Assembly (NCBI GenBank): GCA_934296355.1 | Contig: CAKRAY010000114.1 | Location: 1-5,070 of the forward strand | DNA from: an uncultured Clostridia bacterium | GTDB taxonomy: Bacteria > Bacillota > Clostridia > Christensenellales > DTU072 | Direction: 5' to 3' | DNA length: 5,070 bases | Part shown: piece by piece, positions 1 to 5,070 of the stretch | Layout: each line of letters starts with the position of its first letter | Position numbering within the stretch: the first letter of the stretch is position 1 | Position numbers and translations under genes: made by a program | Notes under the pieces: model-generated | What the model was told of the DNA's origin: nothing | Database searches by the model: none | The model's input: only the letters and a program-made list of their open reading frames with translations

Positions 1-302
1 ATAGGTAAAAAGCCGTCGAAAATGCCGTTTTCCACATATCTTTCGTAATCGGCGTTATCTTTTTTTCTCAGCGTTAAACGTTTAATCTCCGGATGCTTAA
101 AAATAGACGGAAGCAAGTATGCGCCGGCTATTCTTCTTTCGTATATGGCGGACGGGCGAATGAATAAAAAATTTACTACGCCTTTAACTTCGGTTAGGTA
201 TTCGAGAACGGCAAGTAATTCTTTCTCTTCCGTTTCTTCGAGTTCGTCACCGAAATAACCAATTACGGCGCACGTCTTATTTTTATCCAATATCATATTC
301 AT
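1..302 (-). CDS. Partial protein of unknown function, possibly a degenerate SLOG/DUF1273-like (YpsA-type) protein (3' end beyond window)
   Basis: I read an open frame from ATG at 302-300 to the window edge with no stop, giving 100 complete codons; the C-terminus is missing. The product starts MNMILDKNKTCAVIGYFGDE and is soluble, with no signal peptide or membrane segment. Its layout resembles SLOG/DUF1273 proteins: a Cys plus hydrophobic strand ending in a Phe-Gly (residues 11-18), a long acidic helix (about 20-37), a KGV..FLF strand (40-47), another helix, a P-E-I-K strand (71-78), then a D-Y-x-x-Y segment (85-89). The usual F-G-H-R is replaced by YFGDE, and the glycine-rich G-N-Q-G turn by F-I-R-P-S, so nucleotide binding may be altered or lost. 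The gene starts 1 nt after the subunit D stop, behind an AGGA, so it is very probably co-transcribed and coupled. It does not resemble the known V-ATPase subunits. ATG at 296-294 is an alternative start. The gene is secure; the family call is inference from recalled motifs. Confidence 0.8.
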   Translation of the reverse strand, partial: MNMILDKNKTCAVIGYFGDELEETEEKELLAVLEYLTEVKGVVNFLFIRPSAIYERRIAGAYLLPSIFKHPEIKRLTLRKKDNADYERYVENGIFDGFLP

Positions 303-303
303 T

Positions 304-933
304 CTATTCCTGCTTTATCATAGATTTTACTTTCATAAGTCTTACCGTGGCGGACCGTTCGTTTTCGTCGAGTTTCATCGTTATATACTTAATTGTCTCT
401 TCGAGTTGAGGTATCATTACGTATTCGAGCGCGTTTACGCGTCTTCTGTTCTTTTCGATTTCGTCGGCGAGCATATTGCACGTTTTTTCGACTTCGGCAA
501 GTTTAACTAGTTTTTCAAGCAAATTGCTTAGATTCGCTATACTGCCGTCGAGTTCCGCGCTGACGCCCGAAAACGAGTACGGATATAAGTTCGTGTTCTC
601 TTCCGGAGTAACGGTTATGGTAGGCACGACCACGCTCATGATATTGTTTTCGCCAAGCGTGAGTTTTACGCTCTTTGCAGGCATTGCCACCGCTTCTTCG
701 ATAACTTGCGAAGCGGTCACCGCGCCCGCTAACATAAACAGTTTTAACGCGTCTCCGAGTTCGCCTTCGACTTCCTCTCGCAAACGTTTATTCTCTTTTA
801 TATATTCCATAAAGCGTCTAATCGTTTCGTCCGACTTATCTTTAAGCAATTTATGTCCCCTTACCGCCGTTTTAAGACGAGTTTTTAATCGTCTTAATTC
901 CATTCGGGTAGGGTTTACGTTTAATTTTGCCAT
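304..933 (-). CDS. ntpD: V/A-type ATPase subunit D (central rotor shaft)
   Basis: Subunit D is the central shaft of the V1 sector. It sits in the A3B3 bore and, with F, passes torque between the catalytic head and the membrane ring through C. The 209-residue protein has the usual family length. It opens with the conserved N-terminal signature around NPTRMELRRLKTRLKTA followed by RGHKLLKDK (residues 7-33), which begins the first long coiled-coil helix (to about residue 70). The middle (about 70-125) is the shorter, variable beta-hairpin region. The C-terminal helix (about 128-205) carries the conserved RRVNALEYVMIPQLEETIKYI. The start ATG (933-931) follows a 22-nt gap after subunit B, with AGGA at 943-940 six nt upstream and a second AAAGG closer in. 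The stop TAG (306-304) is 1 nt from the next gene. Identification is very secure from both sequence and gene order. Confidence 0.97.
   Translation of the reverse strand: MAKLNVNPTRMELRRLKTRLKTAVRGHKLLKDKSDETIRRFMEYIKENKRLREEVEGELGDALKLFMLAGAVTASQVIEEAVAMPAKSVKLTLGENNIMSVVVPTITVTPEENTNLYPYSFSGVSAELDGSIANLSNLLEKLVKLAEVEKTCNMLADEIEKNRRRVNALEYVMIPQLEETIKYITMKLDENERSATVRLMKVKSMIKQE
308..311 (-). promoter_or_regulatory. Ribosome binding site of the last gene, inside the end of subunit D
   Basis: The minus strand reads AGGA, then ATAGA, then ATG at 302-300, a normal 5-nt spacing. The site lies in the last codons of subunit D and the D stop lies within the spacer, so a ribosome finishing D could re-initiate directly. 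It favours ATG 302 over the in-frame ATG at 296, which would be 11 nt away. Confidence 0.6.
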
Positions 934-935
934 AG

Positions 936-947
936 CCTTTCCTTTTT
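936..947 (-). promoter_or_regulatory. Ribosome binding site of subunit D
   Basis: The minus strand carries two tandem purine blocks, AAAAAGGA then AAGG, in the 22-nt gap between B and D. The first AGGA (943-940) is six nt from ATG 933 and is the likelier functional core; the second GG is only two nt away. Confidence 0.6.
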
Positions 948-955
948 AAGTTTAA

Positions 956-2326
956 TTATTTATCGAAAAACTCTTCTAAATATGCGTCTCTTATTCTCTT
1001 CAATTCCGCTCTCGGTAAGATGCGTAAAAGCGACCAGCCTAGGTTAAGCGTTTCTTCAATCGTCCTGTCTTTGGTAAAACCTTGATTGACGTATTGTTTT
1101 TCAAACTCTTCGGCAAACAAGGAATATTTTTTATCGATGGGACTTAACGCGCCTTCGCCGAGTATCGCGGACAATTCTTTCGCTTCCTTACCGCGAGCGT
1201 ACGCGCTGAATAACTGGTTCATCGTATCCGCGTGGTCTTTACGCGTTTTGTTCGCGCCGATACCTTTGTCTTTCAAACGGCTAAGCGAGGGTAAAACGTC
1301 AATCGGCGGAGTGATACCGCGCTTATATAATTCTCTCGAAAGAATTATTTGTCCTTCGGTGATATACCCCGTAAGGTCGGGGATGGGATGGGTCTTATCG
1401 TCCTCGGGCATTGTCAAAATGGGTATTTGCGTAATACTGCCCTTTTTGCCTCTGATTCTACCGGCGCGCTCGTATAAACTCGCAAGGTCGGTATATAGAT
1501 AACCGGGGTATCCTCTTCTTCCCGGCACCTCCTTTCTCGCCGCGCCGACTTCACGTAACGCTTCGCAGTAGTTCGTTATGTCGGTCATTATTACGAGGAC
1601 GTGCATATCGCATTCGAACGCCAGGTACTCCGCACAAGTAAGCGCCATACGGGGCGTGGCTATTCTTTCCACGGCGGGGTCGTTGGCGAGGTTCATAAAC
1701 AAAACCGCTCTTTCTATCGCGCCGGTTTTCTTAAAATCGGAGATAAAATAATCCGCTTCTTCGAACGTGATACCGATTGCGCAAAATACGACGGCGAACT
1801 TGCTGTCGTTGTTTAAGACTTTGGCTTGTCTTGCTATTTGGGCGGCTAATTCTGCGTGCGGCAAGCCCGACGCGCTGAACACGGGGAGTTTTTGTCCTCT
1901 TACCAAGGTATTAAGTCCGTCTATCGCGCTGATACCGGTCTGAATAAACTCGTTCGGGTAGTCTCTCGCTACGGGGTTAATGGGGTGACCGTTAATGTTA
2001 ATTCTTTTCTTGGGAATAATCGCCGCGCCGCCGTCTTTGGGTCTGCCCATACCGTCGAATACTCTGCCGAGCATATCCTCGCTCACGGCGAGTTCCAAAC
2101 TTCTACCTAAGAATCTCGCTTTCGCGGTGGAGATTTTTAATCCCGACGAACCTTCGAACAACTGTACAAGCGCTTTGTCGCCGTTTACTTCGAGAACACG
2201 ACCGTTTCGTATTTCGCCGTCTTCTTGCTCGATTTCTACGATTTCGTCATATTTTGCGCCGTCTACGCCCTCGACGAGCATAAGCGGTCCGACTACTTCT
2301 TTAATCGTTCTGTATTCTTTAAGCAT
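956..2326 (-). CDS. ntpB: V/A-type ATPase subunit B (non-catalytic, regulatory head subunit)
   Basis: Three B subunits alternate with three A subunits in the cytoplasmic head. B does not hydrolyse ATP itself but completes the active site at the A-B interface. The 456-residue protein is full length. It has an N-terminal beta-barrel (about 5-75, starting [12 protein letters not shown]), a RecA-like central domain (about 80-350) and a helical C-terminal domain ending [20 protein letters not shown]. The P-loop position is degenerate, SASGLPHAE (151-159), with no Gly-Lys-Thr, as expected for B. The motif [13 protein letters not shown] carries Arg350, which aligns with the arginine finger of the E. 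hirae B subunit. The start is fixed by an excellent Shine-Dalgarno site in the 14-nt gap after subunit A. The degenerate P-loop and [13 protein letters not shown] distinguish it from F-type alpha/beta and from flagellar FliI. Identification is very secure. Confidence 0.98.
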   Translation of the reverse strand: MLKEYRTIKEVVGPLMLVEGVDGAKYDEIVEIEQEDGEIRNGRVLEVNGDKALVQLFEGSSGLKISTAKARFLGRSLELAVSEDMLGRVFDGMGRPKDGGAAIIPKKRININGHPINPVARDYPNEFIQTGISAIDGLNTLVRGQKLPVFSASGLPHAELAAQIARQAKVLNNDSKFAVVFCAIGITFEEADYFISDFKKTGAIERAVLFMNLANDPAVERIATPRMALTCAEYLAFECDMHVLVIMTDITNYCEALREVGAARKEVPGRRGYPGYLYTDLASLYERAGRIRGKKGSITQIPILTMPEDDKTHPIPDLTGYITEGQIILSRELYKRGITPPIDVLPSLSRLKDKGIGANKTRKDHADTMNQLFSAYARGKEAKELSAILGEGALSPIDKKYSLFAEEFEKQYVNQGFTKDRTIEETLNLGWSLLRILPRAELKRIRDAYLEEFFDK

Positions 2327-2330
2327 TTTT

Positions 2331-2340
2331 ATCTCCTTTC
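2331..2340 (-). promoter_or_regulatory. Strong ribosome binding site of subunit B
   Basis: The minus strand reads GAAAGGAGAT with AGGAG at 2337-2333, six nt before ATG 2326. It is the best Shine-Dalgarno match in the window and fills almost all of the 14-nt gap between A and B. Confidence 0.75.
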
Positions 2341-4098
2341 CTAACCGATAAGCGCTTTTATTTCGTTTTTCAATTCTTCTTCTATTTCATCGAACTTAGC
2401 GATGTCTTTTTCTTCGATATATTTGGCTCTGCCGATTTTTTCGCGCACGGGGATTTCTATGATATCTTCTATATCGACGTTTTCGCTAATCGCTTCGTTT
2501 GACAAACGGTAGAAGTCGATGATTAAGCGCATCATTCTTAATTGCTTTTCGAGAGAGGCGTACGTGTCGACTTCGTGGAACGCGTTTTGATGCAAATAGT
2601 CTTCTCTTATCGTCTTGGCGACTTCCATGGTGAGCCTATCTCGCGCGCCCAAGGCGTCCATACCGACTAATCTCACTATTTCGTCCAACGTCGCTTCTTC
2701 TTGCAATATCGCCATAAACTTTTGACGTAAAGAATTCCACTCTTCGCCTATATGTTCGGCATACCAGTCGCTTAACCTATCGGCGTACAAGGAGTAACTT
2801 TGCAACCAATCGATTGCGGGGAAGTGTCTTTTATATGCGAGCGACGCGCTCAGGCCCCAGAAAACTTTGACTATACGCAAAGTCGCTTGGCTTACGGGTT
2901 CGCTTAAATCGCCTCCCGGAGGGCTTACCGCGCCGATTGCCGTAACGCTTCCTATTCTATCCTCTTTACCTAAAACTTTAACGATACCCGCTCTTTCGTA
3001 GAATTCCGCAAGACGACTGCTTAGATATGCGGGGTATCCTTCTTCGCCCGGCATCTCTTCGAGTCTGCCGCTCATTTCTCTCAACGCTTCCGCCCATCTC
3101 GAAGTGGAATCCGCCATAATCGCCACATTATAACCCATATCGCGAAAATACTCGGCGATAGTGATACCCGTATAAATGCTCGCTTCGCGCGCCGCAACCG
3201 GCATATCGGAAGTGTTCGCTATTAAAATGGTCCTCTTCATAAGCGGCATACCCGATTTCGGGTCGATAAGCGCGGGGAACTCGTTAAGTACGTCCGTCAT
3301 TTCGTTGCCTCTTTCGCCGCAACCGATATAAACTATTATGTCCGCGTCCGCCCACTTGGCTAATTGGTGTTGCACTACCGTTTTACCGCTACCGAACGGG
3401 CCGGGTACGGCGGCGACGCCGCCTTTGGTTATGGGGAATAACGTGTCTATGACTCTTTGCCCGGTAACCATAGGAATTTTCGGAGAAATCTTTTCTTTAT
3501 ACGGTCTGCCTTTACGCACGGAACATCTTTGCAGCATCGTGATATTATTATCGCCTTTCGCCGTCGATATTACCGCTATCGTTTCGTCTATGGTAAAACT
3601 GCCTTTCTTTATCGATTTCAAGGTTCCGCCGAGTTTATACGGTACCATGATTTTATGCTTGACAAGTTCGTTTTCTTGAACGTAACCCAATTCGTCGCCC
3701 GCGACGAGTTCGTCCCCGACTTTTGCGGTCGGTATAAACTCCCAAACTTTCGTATGATCAAGCGCGGGAACGTCTACGCCCCTACCGATACGGTCGCCGC
3801 TGACGTCTTTTAACTTACTGAGCGGACGTTGTATTCCGTCGAAAATCGATTCTATAAGCCCCGGTCCCAACTCTACCGAAAGCGGTAAACCCGTCGAATA
3901 AACTTCGTCGCCGGGTCCGATTCCCGCGGTTTCTTCGTAAACCTGTATCGAAGCCTTGTCGCCGCGAAGTTCTATGATTTCTCCGATTAGTTTATCTTCG
4001 GATACTCTCACGACGTCGAACATCTTACATTCACTCATACCGCCGGCTACGATAAGCGGTCCGCTTACCTTTATAACCTTTCCACAAACCTGATCCAT
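2341..4098 (-). CDS. ntpA: V/A-type ATPase catalytic subunit A
   Basis: Subunit A is the ATP-hydrolysing or ATP-synthesising subunit of the A3B3 head (EC 7.1.2.2 if H+-coupled, 7.2.2.1 if Na+-coupled). At 585 residues it is full length and carries no intein. An N-terminal beta-barrel (about 3-70) is followed by the bulge (non-homologous) domain specific to A subunits (about 110-190). The nucleotide-binding domain has Walker A GPFGSGKT (233-240; Lys239, Thr240), GERGNEM with catalytic Glu262 and Arg263, and the Walker B region [18 protein letters not shown] with Asp330. A helical C-terminal domain ends near KALIG. An in-frame TAA lies immediately before ATG 4098-4096 and the next Met is residue 22 or so, past the conserved [11 protein letters not shown], so the start is fixed. 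The gene lies 43 nt after F and 14 nt before B. All residues needed for catalysis are present, so it should be active. Ion specificity cannot be read from this subunit. Confidence 0.98.
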   Translation of the reverse strand: MDQVCGKVIKVSGPLIVAGGMSECKMFDVVRVSEDKLIGEIIELRGDKASIQVYEETAGIGPGDEVYSTGLPLSVELGPGLIESIFDGIQRPLSKLKDVSGDRIGRGVDVPALDHTKVWEFIPTAKVGDELVAGDELGYVQENELVKHKIMVPYKLGGTLKSIKKGSFTIDETIAVISTAKGDNNITMLQRCSVRKGRPYKEKISPKIPMVTGQRVIDTLFPITKGGVAAVPGPFGSGKTVVQHQLAKWADADIIVYIGCGERGNEMTDVLNEFPALIDPKSGMPLMKRTILIANTSDMPVAAREASIYTGITIAEYFRDMGYNVAIMADSTSRWAEALREMSGRLEEMPGEEGYPAYLSSRLAEFYERAGIVKVLGKEDRIGSVTAIGAVSPPGGDLSEPVSQATLRIVKVFWGLSASLAYKRHFPAIDWLQSYSLYADRLSDWYAEHIGEEWNSLRQKFMAILQEEATLDEIVRLVGMDALGARDRLTMEVAKTIREDYLHQNAFHEVDTYASLEKQLRMMRLIIDFYRLSNEAISENVDIEDIIEIPVREKIGRAKYIEEKDIAKFDEIEEELKNEIKALIG

Positions 4099-4141
4099 TT
4101 AATGTATTTTCTCCTATTTATTTATGAAAAACTATTTCTTT
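4099..4141 (-). other. 43-nt intergenic gap between subunits F and A
   Basis: This is the only gap above 25 nt in the window. It is very AT-rich, contains the AGGAG of subunit A, and shows no obvious inverted repeat or terminator hairpin with a T-run. An AT-rich leader could serve as an unstructured landing site for ribosomes; I see no convincing promoter. Confidence 0.5.
4111..4115 (-). promoter_or_regulatory. Ribosome binding site of subunit A, with unusually long spacing
   Basis: AGGAG on the minus strand is followed by a 12-nt AT-rich spacer before ATG 4098, longer than the 5-9 nt usual in bacteria. No closer purine block exists, and an in-frame TAA directly before the ATG excludes an upstream start in this frame. 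Confidence 0.6.
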
Positions 4142-4459
4142 CTAATTATTCAATATATCTGTGCCTATCGCTTTTTCCACGTCGCGGCTTATGCCTTTCA
4201 TACCGAAGCCGTTGCTCCCTCCCGCGCCCGGAATGGGAATAACGGCGGGGTACGGACGGGACTTATACCTGGCGATAACGTCGGCGATTTGCTCCGCGAT
4301 ATCTTCCGTGACGAAAATAATCGCGTATTCTCTTGCGAGTTTTTTCATTTTTTCCGCCGCCTCGAAATACCCGTTTGCCGAAAAAACGTCCGCGCCAACC
4401 GCTTTGAACGCAAGTATGATATCTTTGTCGCCGAGCACGGCGATTTTATTGTTAAGCAT
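4142..4459 (-). CDS. ntpF: V/A-type ATPase subunit F (central stalk; called NtpG in E. hirae)
   Basis: Subunit F is a small Rossmann-like protein that binds the D shaft and, with it, forms the rotating central stalk; it may modulate ATPase activity. The 105 residues match the usual length. The N-terminal strand and loop are KIAVLGDKDIILAFKAVGAD (5-24). A second strand with the conserved Y-A-I-I-F-V-T-E-D-I-A follows (45-55), then RYKSRPYPAVIPIPGAGG (64-81) and a C-terminal helix ending VEKAIGTDIL, which in the family contacts D. The start ATG (4459-4457) lies inside the end of subunit C, giving an 8-nt overlap in a different frame, with GAGGA six nt upstream; this suggests translational coupling to C. 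The stop is TAG at 4144-4142. The E. hirae gene called ntpF is a different stalk protein, so the symbol here follows the letter of the subunit. Identification is very secure. Confidence 0.96.
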   Translation of the reverse strand: MLNNKIAVLGDKDIILAFKAVGADVFSANGYFEAAEKMKKLAREYAIIFVTEDIAEQIADVIARYKSRPYPAVIPIPGAGGSNGFGMKGISRDVEKAIGTDILNN

Positions 4460-5070
4460 ACAAGTTCCTCACTCTCTTTTTCATAAGCCCTTCGCTCACG
4501 CCGTTCTTTTTACAAATCAACACGAGTCGAAGCACTCTTACTTCGTTTAATTTTGCCAAATAATACCCGACAATCGGCGCAACCGAAAGCATATCGGTTT
4601 TATTATCGGAAAAAATCTTTAACAAATAATCGTCTCTCGCCGTTTCGTACCCGCTAAGGTCGGTTCCGTCTATTTCGCCGTAAAGTTTTTTATAACCATT
4701 ACGTTCGGCGAGTTTGGCGATTTTCGTTTCGTCGAAACCGCACTCTAAAAAGTCTTTCAACTCGATGGAGCCGCCTTCGAGAAAGTTTTCTTCGAAAAAG
4801 CCGGTATCGGCTTTTATTATTTTCGTTCTTACAAGCGTTTCGATATTGGTCGTATCTACGTATGCGACAAAGTACTGCTTAATATATTTATCGGTATCCT
4901 TGCTTGACAAAATCGAATTTATCTTTCTATAAAGCGTCTTATCCGTTTCTACGTCTATATATCTGGAAGTAAGTTGATTCGTTTCGTGTTTTAATTCGAT
5001 TTTTTTAGCAAGGTTCGCCATATCCGCATCAAGAACGTCGAGTTTAGACTCCTCAAAACAAGATTTAAGT
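4452..5070 (-). CDS. ntpC: V/A-type ATPase subunit C (AC39/d-like rotor-to-ring adaptor), 5' end outside window
   Basis: Subunit C (the eukaryotic d/AC39 homologue) is the funnel-shaped socket that attaches the D-F shaft to the K-subunit ring. The frame is open to the window edge, giving 205 residues. The family is usually about 330 residues, so roughly the first 120-130 are missing beyond 5070. Visible family features are YVDTTNIETLVRTK, the FFEENFLEGGSI segment, and the C-terminal block YLAKLNEVRVLRLVLICKK followed by NGVSEGLMKKRVRNLYA. Met at 5021-5019 is not the true start: the upstream codons read LKSCFEESKLDVLDAD without a stop, no Shine-Dalgarno site lies at the right distance, and starting there would remove over a third of the protein. 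The stop TAA (4454-4452) lies within the start of F. Identification is secure from the C-terminal half and the C-F-A-B-D order. Confidence 0.95.
   Translation of the reverse strand, partial: LKSCFEESKLDVLDADMANLAKKIELKHETNQLTSRYIDVETDKTLYRKINSILSSKDTDKYIKQYFVAYVDTTNIETLVRTKIIKADTGFFEENFLEGGSIELKDFLECGFDETKIAKLAERNGYKKLYGEIDGTDLSGYETARDDYLLKIFSDNKTDMLSVAPIVGYYLAKLNEVRVLRLVLICKKNGVSEGLMKKRVRNLYA
4466..4470 (-). promoter_or_regulatory. Ribosome binding site of subunit F, inside subunit C
   Basis: GAGGA on the minus strand lies six nt before ATG 4459, within the last codons of subunit C (those for the Arg-Asn-Leu region). It supports the F start and the 8-nt overlap. Confidence 0.65.

Noticed and set aside
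1..302. NtpH-like or stalk G/E subunit as the identity of the last gene
   Set aside because: The product has an alternating strand/helix layout with hydrophobic strands, not the long charged Ala/Glu/Lys-rich coiled coil expected of peripheral stalk subunits.
476..949. Plus-strand open frame of 157 codons opposite subunit D
   Set aside because: It is fully antisense to a clear ntpD, has a low-complexity Ser/Phe-rich product and no convincing ribosome site; it is a shadow of the coding strand.
1086..2351. Plus-strand open frames at 1086-1502, 1601-1816, 1856-2110 and 1995-2351 opposite subunit B
   Set aside because: All lie antisense to a complete, conserved ntpB; their products show no recognisable motif and they overlap one another.
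3338..3813. Two overlapping plus-strand open frames opposite subunit A
   Set aside because: They lie over the most conserved part of ntpA, including the P-loop, and have no family features.
956..4098. F-type ATP synthase alpha/beta or flagellar FliI ATPase for the two head subunits
   Set aside because: The A-specific bulge domain, the B-type degenerate P-loop with [13 protein letters not shown], and the flanking D, F and C genes are all of V/A type.
4124..4932. Plus-strand open frames opposite subunits F and C
   Set aside because: Antisense shadows of well-recognised subunits; 4124-4486 and 4161-4550 also overlap each other in different frames.
4452..5021. Subunit C as a complete short 189-residue protein starting at Met 5021
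   Set aside because: The frame stays open to the window edge, no Shine-Dalgarno site precedes that Met, and the protein would lack its family N-terminal third. It is an edge truncation, not a natural short form.

Overview
The window holds a minus-strand run of genes for a bacterial rotary V/A-type (V1Vo-like) ATPase, cut at both ends. Read in the direction of transcription (high to low coordinates), the order is subunit C (5' end outside the window), F, A, B and D. These are followed by a sixth gene that runs off the low-coordinate edge and does not look like an ATPase subunit. The C-F-A-B-D order is the one known from Thermus and, with F named ntpG, from the Enterococcus hirae ntp operon. 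The membrane subunits I and K and the stalk subunit E would be expected upstream, beyond position 5070.

The genes are packed tightly. C and F overlap by 8 nt, F to A is 43 nt, A to B is 14 nt, B to D is 22 nt, and D to the last gene is 1 nt. Purine-rich Shine-Dalgarno sequences (AGGAG, GAGGA, AGGA) precede F, A, B, D and the last gene. I see no promoter, terminator, RNA gene, mobile element, repeat array or CRISPR, so the window looks like the interior of one long transcript. No stretch above 300 bases lacks a gene.

The strong Shine-Dalgarno sites, moderately AT-rich composition and protein sequences suggest a bacterium, most likely a Firmicutes/Clostridia-type anaerobe. This is inference, because no taxonomic marker is present. 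A and B form the A3B3 catalytic head; D and F form the central rotor shaft; C joins the shaft to the membrane ring. All key catalytic residues are visible: the Walker A lysine, the catalytic glutamate and the acidic Walker B residue in A, and the arginine finger in B. The enzyme should therefore be functional. Whether it pumps H+ or Na+, and whether it mainly makes or consumes ATP, cannot be told without subunit K.

The core is a well-known system. The one unexplained element is the last gene (302 down to the window edge), whose product has the layout of a SLOG/DUF1273 (YpsA-like) nucleotide-binding fold but lacks the family's usual glycine-rich motifs. It deserves the most attention.
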